From assembly GCA_017465565.1 (NCBI GenBank), contig JAFTWA010000014.1, forward strand, positions 1 through 64,000: DNA of 64,000 nucleotides. Direction: 5' to 3'. A program made the translations under genes and the position numbers. The DNA is from Tyzzerella sp. (GTDB lineage: Bacteria; Bacillota; Clostridia; Lachnospirales; Lachnospiraceae). Below, piece after piece: positions 55,584-64,000 of the stretch. Every line of letters starts with the position of its first letter. Position 1 is the first letter of the stretch. Under the pieces are notes generated by a model. The model did no database searches. It was given only the letters and a program-made list of their open reading frames with translations, and was not told the origin of the DNA.

Positions 55584-56508
55584 GTGTCGCCACCATAACT
55601 GCTTTGATTGTGTGAAGACGGTTTTCTGCTTCATCGAATACGATGTCTGCATATTTTTCAAACACGTCTTCTGTCACTTCATTTCCTTTTACTGCTGGCA
55701 GACAGTGCATAAAGATGGTTCCTTCTTTACCCGTCTTATCCATCAAAGCCTGATTAATCTGATATGGATGCAATAAAGCAATACGCTCTACCGTCTTATC
55801 CTCTTCACCCATTGAGCACCATACATCGGTGTACAATACATCTGCGCCTGCTACTGCATCCACAGAATCTGTAATTGTCACAGTTGCTCCAGACTCTGCG
55901 CCGTATTCTTTACAGAGTTCCACCAAGCCTTCTTCTGGCCATAACTGCTTTGGTGAAATAATCGCAACATTCACACCTACTTTGGCACAGCCAATCATAA
56001 GGCTGTTCGCCATATTGTTGCGCCCGTCACCTAGATATACAAAATTGAGACCCTTTACATATCCAAAATGCTCTTTCATTGTCAATAAATCTGCGAGAAT
56101 CTGTGTTGGATGATACTCATCTGTAAGGCCATTCCACACAGGAACACCACTGTACTGCGCAAGCTGTTCTACGTGTTCATGCTTAAATCCACGGAATTCA
56201 ATTCCGTCAAACATACGGCCCAGTACACGTGCTGTATCTTTTACACTCTCCTTATATCCCAACTGAATATCATGTTGTGAAAGATAAGTTGGAATACCGC
56301 CCTCATCCTGTGCACCTACTGTAAATGCACAGCGTGTTCTTGTCGATGGCTTTTCGAAAATAAGTGCAATATTTTTGCCCTTTAATGAATTTCCTGTAAT
56401 CCCCTGTTTCTTCTTTTCCTTCAAATCTGCCGCAAGATCAACCAAATACATAATCTCCTCGGCAGTAAAGTCTTTCAATGTCAAAAAATGACGTCCCTTT
56501 AAGTTCAT
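55573..56508 (-). other. argF: Ornithine carbamoyltransferase moiety with possible internal start
   Basis: 311 codons from the ATG of [20 protein letters not shown], the usual OTC N-terminus and length. AGAAAGGA lies 7 nt upstream within the patatin frame. OTC makes citrulline from ornithine and carbamoyl phosphate. No other arg genes are in the window. This start could yield a separate enzyme from the same mRNA. Confidence 0.7.
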
Positions 56509-57609
56509 CTCGTAATCCTTTCTGATGTCCATAAAAATATGCACAAATCTTGGTAAATTTATTTTGTCTTTCCGTTCGTTGTACTTTTTATATACTTCCT
56601 GTTCCAGCCCACGAACCGTATAAATCTTATACTTTGGAACACGAAGTAACTTTGCGCCTGCCTCCAGCATGCTGAGATACAGCTCCATATCCGAATACCC
56701 ACGCGATAATTTTAAAACAAACGCAATCTCTGCTTTTTCTATTTCGCTTAAACCTTCTAGTATCTTTTCATAATACCACTCTTCCTGCGTTTGTTCAATA
56801 TAATAAATTCGACCGATGAGCCCATAAATCATACGTTTTGCGTCATAATAACCCAATTTGAGATTCTGCCTGCTGCGCTTCTGATGAAACTCGATAATAC
56901 TTCCAAGCTTGACCTTTGGCGCAATCTCATGAAGTTCAACATGGTCTTCCACCTTTACCCGCTGCACCCGTCCTGGTCCAAAGATACGAATCTGAATCAA
57001 ATTCTCATAGCCGCGCTCCAGCAGGGAATTCAGCGGAAAATTATTGATGATGCCGCCATCCACATATTTCTGCCCATGTAATCTCTCATTCTTAAATCCA
57101 ATAAGATATGCACTTGCAAGCAGGAAATCTTCCAGCATACCTTCCGGTATGTCATGAATACTAAGGTCCAGCTCCTGCATCTGGGAAAGTGAAAATGTCA
57201 ACAGACACAATTCTATACCTGATTCGCGAATTTTCTTTTCATCTACATGTTCATGAATCAGCTCCCTGAGTGGCGTAATGTCCACACCGCCATCTGAAAG
57301 ATGTGAAAGAACTTCGCCGACAATCTCCCGAAGGCTGTGTTCCTTATTGAAAAAATCTTCCATCCATTCATCGTCCACATCCATGACACGCGAAAATGTA
57401 ATCTCGTGCCAAATCTTTTCTGCTCTCTCCACATCTCCCATGCAGATAAGGGCTCCATTTAGCGCGCCAACCGAGGTTCCCGCCACTGCATTAATCTTTA
57501 CACCAGCCTCTGCAAGCGCTTTCCATGCTCCAATCTGATAGGCACCTCTGGCACCACCACCGTCTAAAACAAGTCCATACTCTTTTGTCAAATCAATTAC
57601 TGGGCGCAT
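55573..57609 (-). CDS. Fusion: patatin-like phospholipase plus ornithine carbamoyltransferase
   Basis: 678 aa in one uninterrupted frame. Residues about 12-300 are a patatin lipase: oxyanion loop [11 protein letters not shown], nucleophile Ser46 in [10 protein letters not shown] and Asp184 in [13 protein letters not shown] linker of some 60 residues follows. From Met368 the protein is a complete ornithine carbamoyltransferase: [10 protein letters not shown] and [11 protein letters not shown] bind carbamoyl phosphate, VWCSMGEE is the ornithine loop and MHCLPA the catalytic Cys. Start at the ATG of [10 protein letters not shown] after GGAGGTGG. An internal AAAGGA precedes Met368, so free carbamoyltransferase may also be made. 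The two activities share no known pathway. Confidence 0.9.
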   Translation of the reverse strand: MRPVIDLTKEYGLVLDGGGARGAYQIGAWKALAEAGVKINAVAGTSVGALNGALICMGDVERAEKIWHEITFSRVMDVDDEWMEDFFNKEHSLREIVGEVLSHLSDGGVDITPLRELIHEHVDEKKIRESGIELCLLTFSLSQMQELDLSIHDIPEGMLEDFLLASAYLIGFKNERLHGQKYVDGGIINNFPLNSLLERGYENLIQIRIFGPGRVQRVKVEDHVELHEIAPKVKLGSIIEFHQKRSRQNLKLGYYDAKRMIYGLIGRIYYIEQTQEEWYYEKILEGLSEIEKAEIAFVLKLSRGYSDMELYLSMLEAGAKLLRVPKYKIYTVRGLEQEVYKKYNERKDKINLPRFVHIFMDIRKDYEMNLKGRHFLTLKDFTAEEIMYLVDLAADLKEKKKQGITGNSLKGKNIALIFEKPSTRTRCAFTVGAQDEGGIPTYLSQHDIQLGYKESVKDTARVLGRMFDGIEFRGFKHEHVEQLAQYSGVPVWNGLTDEYHPTQILADLLTMKEHFGYVKGLNFVYLGDGRNNMANSLMIGCAKVGVNVAIISPKQLWPEEGLVELCKEYGAESGATVTITDSVDAVAGADVLYTDVWCSMGEEDKTVERIALLHPYQINQALMDKTGKEGTIFMHCLPAVKGNEVTEDVFEKYADIVFDEAENRLHTIKAVMVATLGE

Positions 57610-57652
57610 ATGCCACCTCCATTTATATAAAGATTGCTCTGATAGCACAATC

Positions 57653-57674
57653 GGGGTATGCTCTCGCATACCCC
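57653..57674. other. Perfect 9-bp hairpin between SPFH and patatin-OTC genes
   Basis: GGGGTATGC, TCTC, GCATACCCC. Strong stem but no T-tract, so more likely a processing or stability element within the operon than a terminator. Confidence 0.55.
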
Positions 57675-57687
57675 TCATCATTATATC

Positions 57688-58620
57688 TTATTTCTCTTTT
57701 GCAACTTCTACCACTGATTTTGCAAGTCCTGCAATTCCCTGTAATTCTGATGGAATAATAATCTTTGTTGCCTGACCATCTGCCGCTTTTTCAAATGCTT
57801 CCAGACTCTTAATCTTAAGTACTGCTTCATCTGCTCCAGCTTCTTTCAGGAATCTGATACCATCTGCATTCGCTTTCTGTACCTTTAAGATAGCCTCAGC
57901 TTCACCTTCTGCTTCACGGATACGTTTTTCCTTTTCAGCCTCTGCACGAAGAATTGCTGATTGTTTTTCCGCCTCTGCTTCCAGAATCACAGATTCTTTA
58001 TTACCTTCAGCAACAAGGATTGTGGATTTCTTTTCACCTTCTGCACGAAGAATCGCTTCACGACGTTCACGTTCTGCTTTCATCTGTTTTTCCATCGCAT
58101 CCTGGATAGCTGCAGGTGGAATGATGTTCTTTAATTCTACACGGTTTACTTTGATTCCCCATGGGTCAGTTGCCACATCAAGAGATGCTCTCATCTTTGT
58201 ATTGATTGTCTCTCTCGAAGTCAATGTCTGGTCTAATTCCAAATCACCGATGATGTTACGGAGTGTAGTAGCTGTCAGATTCTCAATCGCCATAATTGGA
58301 TTCGCAACCCCGTAGCAGAATAACTTAGGGTCTGTAATCTGATAGAATACAACTGTATCAATTCTCATTGTAACATTATCTTTTGTAATTACTGGCTGTG
58401 GTGCAAAGTCTACAACCTGCTCTTTCAGGTCCACTCTTCTTGCAACTCTTTCAATGATTGGAATCTTGAAATGTAAACCTACGCCCCATGTAGCCTGGTA
58501 AGCACCAAGTCTCTCAACAACTAATGCCTGTGCCTGTTGTACAATCTTGACACATGAAAGTAACAAACCAACAACAATCACTACTAAAATAATTCCTAAA
58601 ATTGGTAAAACAAATCCCAT
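57688..58620 (-). CDS. SPFH/stomatin-family membrane protein (QmcA-like)
   Basis: 310 aa. One N-terminal membrane helix (about 4-26), an SPFH/PHB domain (VVERLGAYQATWGVGLHFKIPIIERV onward), then a long Ala/Glu/Lys coiled coil (about 180-250, repeats of AEAEKQSAILRAEAEKE) and a hydrophobic C-terminal patch. Such proteins form large membrane rings tied to protein quality control. 2 bp after the NfeD-like gene, its usual partner. Confidence 0.93.
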   Translation of the reverse strand: MGFVLPILGIILVVIVVGLLLSCVKIVQQAQALVVERLGAYQATWGVGLHFKIPIIERVARRVDLKEQVVDFAPQPVITKDNVTMRIDTVVFYQITDPKLFCYGVANPIMAIENLTATTLRNIIGDLELDQTLTSRETINTKMRASLDVATDPWGIKVNRVELKNIIPPAAIQDAMEKQMKAERERREAILRAEGEKKSTILVAEGNKESVILEAEAEKQSAILRAEAEKEKRIREAEGEAEAILKVQKANADGIRFLKEAGADEAVLKIKSLEAFEKAADGQATKIIIPSELQGIAGLAKSVVEVAKEK

Positions 58621-58622
58621 AC

Positions 58623-59057
58623 CTATACCTCCTCTTTCTTTACAATTAATTTTACGCCTTGTATTCCTTCGATTACAACAATTTCGCCCGCTTCTATAGT
58701 CTCCTCTGGCTCATCTGTCTTTGCCGACCATTCCATACCATTCACTTCTGCACGGCCAACTCCGCGAAGCGTGTCAATCTTTTCTAATACAATTGCCTTT
58801 TGTCCTATCAGACTTTCCGCATTCGTACGCTGACGTTCTTTATTAAAGAATTTAACCGCAATTGGTCTCGTCAAAACTAGTAATAAAATGGAAGCCAACA
58901 GGAAAACAATAACCTGCACTGGTAAGTCGAATCCAACAAACGCTAGAACAAATGCAAGCGCAGCACCGCCGGCAAACCATATCGTTGTTAAGCCCATTGT
59001 GAAAATCTCAATAATCAGAAGAACCACAAATAGAATTAACCAAAATATTGTTCCCAT
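58623..59057 (-). CDS. NfeD-like membrane protein
   Basis: 144 aa: two or three transmembrane segments in the first 75 residues, then a soluble OB-fold (SLIGQKAIVLEKIDTLRGVGRAEVNG). This is the short, protease-free NfeD form that partners with SPFH proteins. First gene of the operon behind a promoter with WalR-like boxes. Confidence 0.92.
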   Translation of the reverse strand: MGTIFWLILFVVLLIIEIFTMGLTTIWFAGGAALAFVLAFVGFDLPVQVIVFLLASILLLVLTRPIAVKFFNKERQRTNAESLIGQKAIVLEKIDTLRGVGRAEVNGMEWSAKTDEPEETIEAGEIVVIEGIQGVKLIVKKEEV

Positions 59058-59093
59058 AATCTCGCCTCTCTTTCAGACTCTATTAATAATCTT

Positions 59094-59149
59094 ATTTTAC
59101 TATATTCATTTATAGAATTCAATAAACTGTGAGTTACAATATTGTTACA
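59094..59149 (-). promoter_or_regulatory. Promoter of the NfeD operon with upstream WalR-like box
   Basis: TTGAAT (59117-59122), 17 bp, TAAAAT (59094-59099). TGTAAC-N5-TGTAAC at 59133-59149 lies 10 bp upstream of the -35. That spacing is the WalR (YycF) consensus for activation of envelope genes. Confidence 0.6.
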
Positions 59150-59172
59150 AAGAGGGACACTTTCTTATCAAA

Positions 59173-59201
59173 CAAAAAAAGAGCAGATTGTCTGCTCTTT
59201 T
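59173..59201 (-). terminator. Terminator after the wall hydrolase gene
   Basis: AAAAGAGCAGA and its complement with a 3-nt loop, then TTTTTTTG on the minus strand. Confidence 0.9.
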
Positions 59202-59216
59202 ATAACTCCCCATGTG

Positions 59217-60023
59217 CTAGCTGAAGTAGTGGTCGCCTAATTTAAATTTTCCACTATGCATATTAAAGAATAATGCATTTCCAATTGGGTTCGCACCGTT
59301 CATAGAATCGATTGCTGCATCATAGCATGAAGCCGGGATATTTCCTGATGCTAACACACGTGCCAGCTTCCCAGTCATTGCTGGTGTGAATTGTCCACGT
59401 TGGTAAATAACACCTTCCAACGTATTAGGGAAACGTCCGCTTTCGATACGGTTCATAATAACTGCACCTACTGCAACTTTTCCTTCGTACGACTGATTTC
59501 CAGCTTCGCAATAAATAATTGCTGCCATTAACTTAATTTCTTCTTGTTTTCTCTTTTCAGCTTCAATTTCTTCTAAAGTCTGTGCATCTCTTGTTGTTTC
59601 TGCACATGTTACTGCTGCTCTTTCAACAGCTGCGCTTCCAAATAAAAGCGATTCTGTTCTTACATATCCCACAACTGAGCCAGAAGAAATCTTTGACCAT
59701 TCTTCGCCTTCTTCTACAGTCACAATTGTGTTACTGTACATTTTTCCGATTACAGTACCGTTTGCTTCTGCATATACATCCAGTTCACTGTCTGTATTTG
59801 CTAACGCCTTCCCGTACCATTCTTGTGTATCTACTGCGACACTTGCCATTGCTGAAATTTCATTCCATGTATCAGCAAGTGGTGCCATCTCCATTTCATA
59901 GTTTGTGTTCATTGCCTGAGCTTCAGATTGTGGATCCGCAGCAAATACTTCGAATTCTGCTGTAAAAACCATGCAGCCAGCAAGTACAAGACTTACAATC
60001 CCTTTCTTTTTCTCAAAAAACAT
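59217..60023 (-). CDS. Secreted SleB-like cell wall hydrolase with SH3 domain
   Basis: 268 aa. Signal peptide ending near AAD at residue 30, an SH3-like module (about 72-130, YAEANGTVIGKMYSNTIVTVEEG), a charged linker (EEIEAEKRKQEEIK), then a Hydrolase_2 domain: AAIIYCEAGNQSYEGKVAVGAVIMNRI with the catalytic Glu, and FFNMHSGKFKLGDHYFS at the end. Family members cut peptidoglycan as lytic transglycosylases or amidases, in spore cortex or vegetative wall. WalR-like boxes upstream favour a vegetative growth role. Confidence 0.92.
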   Translation of the reverse strand: MFFEKKKGIVSLVLAGCMVFTAEFEVFAADPQSEAQAMNTNYEMEMAPLADTWNEISAMASVAVDTQEWYGKALANTDSELDVYAEANGTVIGKMYSNTIVTVEEGEEWSKISSGSVVGYVRTESLLFGSAAVERAAVTCAETTRDAQTLEEIEAEKRKQEEIKLMAAIIYCEAGNQSYEGKVAVGAVIMNRIESGRFPNTLEGVIYQRGQFTPAMTGKLARVLASGNIPASCYDAAIDSMNGANPIGNALFFNMHSGKFKLGDHYFS

Positions 60024-60062
60024 AAATACCTCCTAATTGATGTAACAATTTTCTTTTACAAT

Positions 60063-60113
60063 ATTATATCCATTTAAATCATTTTTATTACAAATTGTTA
60101 CATAATTGTTACA
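60063..60113 (-). promoter_or_regulatory. WalR-like boxes abutting the wall hydrolase promoter
   Basis: TGTAAC-N5-TGTAAC-N4-TGTAAT at 60087-60113. The last box overlaps the -35 position of a promoter with a perfect TATAAT (60063-60068) but a poor -35 (GTAATA), as expected for an activator-dependent start. Confidence 0.6.
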
Positions 60114-60133
60114 TTCTTTTCGCAACAGTTGGT

Positions 60134-60162
60134 ACTCTAACATGTTTTTTTAATAGCGTCAA
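60134..60162 (-). promoter_or_regulatory. Second upstream promoter of the wall hydrolase gene
   Basis: TTGACG, 17 bp, TAGAGT. From this start the WalR-like boxes would lie in the transcribed region, so the same regulator could switch between the two promoters. Confidence 0.4.
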
Positions 60163-60198
60163 CCCTTTTTTGTGATTTTTGTGTAATATCACTATATT

Positions 60199-60234
60199 TA
60201 AAACATAAAAAGTGCCCATTTCTGGACACTTTTT
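60199..60234 (-). terminator. Terminator after the RNA methyltransferase gene
   Basis: AAAAAGTGTCC and GGGCACTTTTT (one G-U), 6-nt loop, then a T-tract, 8 bp past the stop. Confidence 0.85.
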
Positions 60235-60242
60235 GGATATTT

Positions 60243-61028
60243 TTACCAATTATTTTTTCTTCTTTGACGCGCGACCTCAAACATCAGAATCGAAGCCGCT
60301 ATCGCAGCATTCAGGGATTCCACCTCTCCCTGCATCGGAATTTGCACCCAAATATCAGCCTTTTTTGAGACTTCATCGCGAAGTCCATTTCCTTCATTTC
60401 CTATTAAAATGGCAGTTCCTGGCTGGTAATTTTCCTTGTCATAAGAGTTCTTTCCTTCCAGGTGTGCTGCGTAAGATTTGATTCCCTTCTTATTAAATAT
60501 ATCCAATAATTCCAGAAGGTCTTCTACATACAAAACCGGCATCCTATAGATAGAACCCATAGTCGAGCGAATCGTCTTCGGATTGTAAATATCTACACTC
60601 TCTTTACTCAGGAAAACAGCGTCTACCCCTGCCCCTTCAGCAGTCCTTACAATGGTTCCCAGATTACCCGGATCCTGTAAATTATCCAGCACCATGAAAT
60701 GCGGATTCTCCACTTTTAAAAGCTCGTCTAACTCGTATTTTTTCTGCTTCACTACACACAGAACACCCTGTGGAGTTTTGGTGTCAGAAACATGTTGAAA
60801 TACGCTGTCAGATAAGATTTCCATTGGAAATTCACCCCAATTTAAATCCTGTTTCTTCTTATTATATAGTGATTCAGAAACATACACTTTTTCGACACGT
60901 TCCTTCGGCACTTCGACAAACATGCGAAGCCCTTCTACAATAAATACCTTTTCCTCATTCCGCACCTTACTTTTCTTCTGTAGCTGAAGAAGTCTTTTCA
61001 CCTGCGGATTACTTGTACTTGAAATCAT
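60243..61028 (-). CDS. TrmH/SpoU-family RNA 2'-O-ribose methyltransferase
   Basis: 261 aa. N-terminal substrate-binding part (STSNPQVKRLLQLQKKSKVRNEEKVFIVEG), then the knotted SPOUT domain: LDNLQDPGNLGTIVRTAEG, ILIGNEGNGL and VESLNAAIAASILMFE, the three SAM/knot motifs. Methylates rRNA or tRNA; RlmB- and TsnR-like members share this layout and the target is not clear. 25 bp after the response regulator gene. Confidence 0.93.
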   Translation of the reverse strand: MISSTSNPQVKRLLQLQKKSKVRNEEKVFIVEGLRMFVEVPKERVEKVYVSESLYNKKKQDLNWGEFPMEILSDSVFQHVSDTKTPQGVLCVVKQKKYELDELLKVENPHFMVLDNLQDPGNLGTIVRTAEGAGVDAVFLSKESVDIYNPKTIRSTMGSIYRMPVLYVEDLLELLDIFNKKGIKSYAAHLEGKNSYDKENYQPGTAILIGNEGNGLRDEVSKKADIWVQIPMQGEVESLNAAIAASILMFEVARQRRKNNW

Positions 61029-61053
61029 TTCCCATTCCTCTTTGCCTTGATGA

Positions 61054-61743
61054 CTATACTTTGAATCTGTATCCCACGCCCCAGATTGTCTCTATATACT
61101 GTGGCTTCGACGTATCAAATTCAATTTTCTCACGAATCTTCTTAATATGCACAGTAACGGTCGCAATATCTCCAATCGATTCCATATCCCAGATTTCACT
61201 AAAAAGTTCATCCTTCGTATATACGTGGTTTGGATGAGCAGCCAGAAATGTCAGCAAATCAAATTCCTTTGTTGTAAATGCTTTTTCCTCTCCGTTTACC
61301 CAAACACGGCGTGCAGTTGTGTCAATCTTGATTCCACGAATCTCAATCACCTTATTTTCTTCCACTGCACTTCCCACAAGTCTCTCATAACGGGCCAAAT
61401 GCGCCTTCACTCTTGCCACCAATTCACTTGGACTGAAAGGCTTTGTCATATAATCATCTGCACCCAAACCAAGACCTCTAATCTTGTCAATATCATCCTT
61501 CTTTGCTGAAACCATGATAATCGGTGTATTTTTCTCTGCTCTCACCATACGGCAGATTTCAAATCCATCCACATTTGGAAGCATCAGGTCTAAAATAATC
61601 AAATCGTAGTCCTCTGTTAAAGACTTCTTAAGACCCGTCTGCCCGTCATTTGCAACTTCCACTTCAAAGCCACTCAGTTCCAAATAATCCTTCTCCAAAT
61701 CAGCAATTGCGCTTTCATCTTCCACAATTAAAATCTTACTCAT
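61054..61743 (-). CDS. OmpR-family response regulator
   Basis: 229 aa. Receiver domain with acidic pair Glu8-Asp9, phospho-acceptor Asp52 (LIILDLMLP), Thr/Ser in MVSAKK and Lys near 101 (TKPFSP), then a winged-helix DNA-binding domain (FTTKEFDLLTFLAAHPNHVYTKDEL, VHIKKIREKI, IWGVGYRF). The start overlaps the kinase stop by 8 bp. Targets unknown. Confidence 0.96.
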   Translation of the reverse strand: MSKILIVEDESAIADLEKDYLELSGFEVEVANDGQTGLKKSLTEDYDLIILDLMLPNVDGFEICRMVRAEKNTPIIMVSAKKDDIDKIRGLGLGADDYMTKPFSPSELVARVKAHLARYERLVGSAVEENKVIEIRGIKIDTTARRVWVNGEEKAFTTKEFDLLTFLAAHPNHVYTKDELFSEIWDMESIGDIATVTVHIKKIREKIEFDTSKPQYIETIWGVGYRFKV

Positions 61744-63223
61744 TTGCTGGTACCTCCTGATATTTTCTAATTACAAAATACATGACTGTTCCTGTTCCTT
61801 CTTTGCTGGTCGCCCAAATCTTTCCGCCATGCTCCTCCACAATCTTCTTTACAATAGAAAGTCCGATTCCACTTCCACCGGTTGCAGAATTCCGGGAAGC
61901 ATCTGTGCGGTAGAAACGCTCAAAAATATATGGTAGTTCTTTTGTTCCAATTCCTTTTCCATTGTCTTCAATTTCCACTTGAACAAAATCCCCAACATCT
62001 TTCACACGAAGATGTATTTGTTTATATGTCTTATCCATATATTTTGCAGAATTCGATACAATATTATTAATCACACGCTTTAACTGCTCTGCATCTGCAA
62101 TAATCTTTACATCGCTATCCACATAATTCAGATAATCAAATACAATTCCACGCGCTTCCAGGTCAACCTGCAAATCGCTTGCACAATCATCAAAATAATC
62201 ATTTACCGAAATCGTATTGAAATTATATGGGATACGGTTGGAATCAATCTTAGAATACAAGGTCAATTCATTGATTAACAAATCCATCTCATTCGCCTTG
62301 TTGTAAATGGTGTGAATGTAACGGTCCATCTTCTCCGGCGTATCCGCGACTCCGTCCATAATCCCTTCCACATAGCCTTTAATGGCTGTGATTGGCGTTT
62401 TCAAATCATGGGAAATATTGCTAATCAGCTCTTTACTCCGCTTATCATACTCAATTTTTTCTGATGAAGTTTCCTTCAGACGCTTGCGCATTTCCTCAAA
62501 GTCTCTGCAAAGCTGTCCAATCTCATCATCGGTTTCTATCTCCAGTTCATAATCCAGATTACCATCTTTGATATTCTGGGTTGCAATCTTCATTTCACTA
62601 AGCGGAATCGCAACTCCCCGGTATATCCAGATAATCAGAAGTCCCGCTGTGAGCGCCAGAATTATGATGACCGCAATCAGCATATCCCGCAAGAAAATTT
62701 TCACTTCCGGAAGCGAATCACTTACACTTGTCACGATAAATGCACTGCCAGGCTCGCCACTTTCGTATTGAAAGTCGATTTGCTTAATTAAAATCTGTAT
62801 ATTTCCGCCCACATAAATTCCGTTTTCCTGGGTATCCTCTGCACCATAAGGCGGAAGCTCAGCGTATATCGTTTCTGCGGTCTCCGCACCCTCGTAAACA
62901 ATCTCTTCATTCTGCCGTACAATCAAGTATGAATTTTTGCCCTTGAGTTCCTGATTAATCGAATCTAAGTAACTCTCATCCTCAAACTTGTCTACCGCGC
63001 GGTTTGCAGTGATGGTCAGATGTTGAAAGCTTGTCTCTGTCACCTTATCCATCATCGTAATTGGATTAGCAAGAATCTTGTAGTTCGTACCAGAAACACC
63101 ATATGTCTCTTCAATTGTACGAATCTGAAATTGCGAGAACGCCGTAATTACTGCAACCGATAATGTCAACGGCAAGATAATTACAATCATGAATCCTATG
63201 ATCAATCGTGTCTTTAATTTCAT
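61736..63223 (-). CDS. Sensor histidine kinase
   Basis: 495 aa from the ATG of MKLKTRLIIGFMI, 8 nt after AAGGAT; an ATG 7 codons upstream is the alternative. Two transmembrane helices (about 5-28 and 180-203) enclose a sensor domain of some 150 residues. HAMP follows, then SNISHDLKTPITAIKGY with the phospho-His near 271, and ATPase motifs NIVSNSAKYM, DNGKGI, FERFYR and GGSGIGLSI. Pairs with the regulator next to it. Confidence 0.95.
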   Translation of the reverse strand: MKLKTRLIIGFMIVIILPLTLSVAVITAFSQFQIRTIEETYGVSGTNYKILANPITMMDKVTETSFQHLTITANRAVDKFEDESYLDSINQELKGKNSYLIVRQNEEIVYEGAETAETIYAELPPYGAEDTQENGIYVGGNIQILIKQIDFQYESGEPGSAFIVTSVSDSLPEVKIFLRDMLIAVIIILALTAGLLIIWIYRGVAIPLSEMKIATQNIKDGNLDYELEIETDDEIGQLCRDFEEMRKRLKETSSEKIEYDKRSKELISNISHDLKTPITAIKGYVEGIMDGVADTPEKMDRYIHTIYNKANEMDLLINELTLYSKIDSNRIPYNFNTISVNDYFDDCASDLQVDLEARGIVFDYLNYVDSDVKIIADAEQLKRVINNIVSNSAKYMDKTYKQIHLRVKDVGDFVQVEIEDNGKGIGTKELPYIFERFYRTDASRNSATGGSGIGLSIVKKIVEEHGGKIWATSKEGTGTVMYFVIRKYQEVPANE

Positions 63224-63325
63224 AAATGCACATCCTTGTTTCATAATTATACATATTATACCATGAGCGGACTTTTCTGACACTAAAGCGAAATGAAATA
63301 TTTATAAACTTTTTCTAAAACAACG

Positions 63326-63368
63326 AATTGGGGACGTAGTCAAATTCAATTTGACTACGTCCCCAATT
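63326..63368. repeat. Perfect 21-bp palindrome with GGGGAC core
   Basis: AATTGGGGACGTAGTCAAATT and its exact complement flank a single base. GGGGAC/GTCCCC words resemble REP-type elements mobilised by Y1 (RAYT) transposases in Firmicutes; no such transposase is in the window. Confidence 0.8.
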
Positions 63369-63380
63369 GCGTTTAGTGGT

Positions 63381-63408
63381 GTCCCCAAACTCGCTTTTGG
63401 GGTGTCCC
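63381..63408. repeat. Second GGGGAC-type hairpin next to metK
   Basis: CCCCAAA and TTTGGGG around a 6-nt loop, each side flanked by GTGTCCC-like words. It directly follows the metK stop, but no T-tract follows the stem on the minus strand. It pairs with the larger palindrome as a REP-like doublet. Confidence 0.6.
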
Positions 63409-63412
63409 TTTT

Positions 63413-64000
63413 TTATAAATATGACTTTAATACATCTACTTTATCTAATCTTTCCCATGGTAAGTCTAAGTCGTTACGTCCGAAGTGTCCATACGCTGCT
63501 GTCTGCTTGTAGATTGGACGACGTAAGTCTAACATCTTGATAATTCCAGCTGGTCTTAAATCAAAGTTTTCTCTTACAATATCAACCAATTTTTCTTCTG
63601 ATAATTTACCTGTTCCAAATGTATCAATCATGATTGATGTAGGCTGTGCTACACCGATTGCATATGATAATTGAATTTCACATTTGTCTGCTAATCCTGC
63701 TGCAACAATGTTCTTTGCTGCGTAACGTGCTGCGTAAGCTGCACTACGGTCTACCTTTGTACAGTCCTTTCCAGAGAAAGCACCGCCGCCGTGACGAGCC
63801 ATTCCGCCGTATGTGTCAACAATAATCTTACGTCCCGTGAGTCCGCTGTCTCCGTGTGGTCCGCCGATTACAAAACGTCCTGTTGGGTTGATGAAGAATT
63901 TTGTATTATCATCAATCAATTCTGCTGGCAATACTGTGTCAAATACATATTTCTTCACATCTTCGTGGATTTGTTCCTGTGTTACATCTGGGTCGTGTTG
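63413..64000 (-). CDS. metK: S-adenosylmethionine synthetase (5' end cut by window edge)
   Basis: The C-terminal 195 residues. [40 protein letters not shown] and [19 protein letters not shown] are family signatures (phosphate and methionine binding). Makes SAM from methionine and ATP. The frame enters from beyond position 64000, so the true start and any SAM riboswitch lie outside. Confidence 0.98.
   Translation of the reverse strand, partial: QHDPDVTQEQIHEDVKKYVFDTVLPAELIDDNTKFFINPTGRFVIGGPHGDSGLTGRKIIVDTYGGMARHGGGAFSGKDCTKVDRSAAYAARYAAKNIVAAGLADKCEIQLSYAIGVAQPTSIMIDTFGTGKLSEEKLVDIVRENFDLRPAGIIKMLDLRRPIYKQTAAYGHFGRNDLDLPWERLDKVDVLKSYL

Noticed and set aside
55584-55661. BirA starting at 55661
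   Set aside because: That start lies 89 bp inside the carbamoyltransferase coding region; the residues are out-of-frame OTC sequence.
61054-63223. The two-component system here as WalRK itself
   Set aside because: The kinase lacks a visible PAS domain and no yycH/I-like genes follow; the nearby WalR-like boxes do not prove that this regulator binds them.

Overview
The window reads as a chromosomal segment of a low-GC Gram-positive anaerobe of the Clostridia, most likely a gut Lachnospiraceae member. This rests on the str, rpoBC and rplKAJL gene order, the adjacent glgC/glgD pair, strong AGGAGG ribosome binding sites, TTGACA-17-TATAAT promoters, a hexuronate pathway and a PM20-type peptidase. 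Genus cannot be fixed by eye. No rRNA, tRNA or CRISPR array was seen. Most genes lie on the minus strand.

Layout. 1-14.8 kb is the translation/transcription core, all on the minus strand and read from right to left: rpmG-secE-nusG-rplK-rplA, rplJ-rplL behind an L10 leader, rpoB-rpoC, an HD-domain gene, then rpsL-rpsG-fusA (fusA runs off the left edge). 15-17.2 kb is glycogen synthesis (glgC-glgD). 17.5-19 kb is a membrane-anchored GH25 muramidase with two SH3 repeats. 19.0-20.4 kb is a compact cassette: one PD-(D/E)XK-like nuclease gene inside nested direct and inverted repeats rich in TTGGACC words. 20.4-27.8 kb is a hexuronate operon (uxuB-like, uxaC, kdgA, kdgK, AGCS symporter) with a divergent AraC regulator, then a PatB-type lyase. 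29.1-30.7 kb is a scar: an internally deleted Rpn-family gene and a RelB/DinJ-YoeB toxin-antitoxin pair between 130-bp direct repeats, next to an inverted pair of DnaA-box sequences.

30.7-40.3 kb is a seven-gene minus-strand operon: heterodimeric ABC exporter, EamA exporter, anchored 5'-nucleotidase, two membrane proteins and an M20 peptidase. 40.4-48.8 kb holds cytidine deaminase, two COG0523 GTPases (one very His-rich), an epimerase, a short RibF variant, a tiny free-standing transcript, an amidohydrolase, AzlCD and a split chromate-type transporter. 48.9-52.7 kb is pgi, lysS and greA. 52.7-59.1 kb is an operon of NfeD, SPFH protein, a patatin/ornithine carbamoyltransferase fusion, BirA, a small acidic protein, CoaX and DusB. 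59.2-64 kb has a SleB-like wall hydrolase, an RNA methyltransferase, a two-component system, GGGGAC palindromes and metK (cut by the right edge).

The best candidates for something undescribed are the patatin-ornithine carbamoyltransferase fusion, the repeat-flanked nuclease cassette whose strong ribosome binding site has no ATG/GTG/TTG behind it, the small transcript at 45.1 kb with two Shine-Dalgarno-led mini-ORFs, and WalR-like boxes at two envelope promoters. Several starts were moved inward on ribosome binding site evidence (rpsG, rpsL, rpoB, nusG, secE, azlC, the GH25 gene, the AraC gene, the kinase gene and others).
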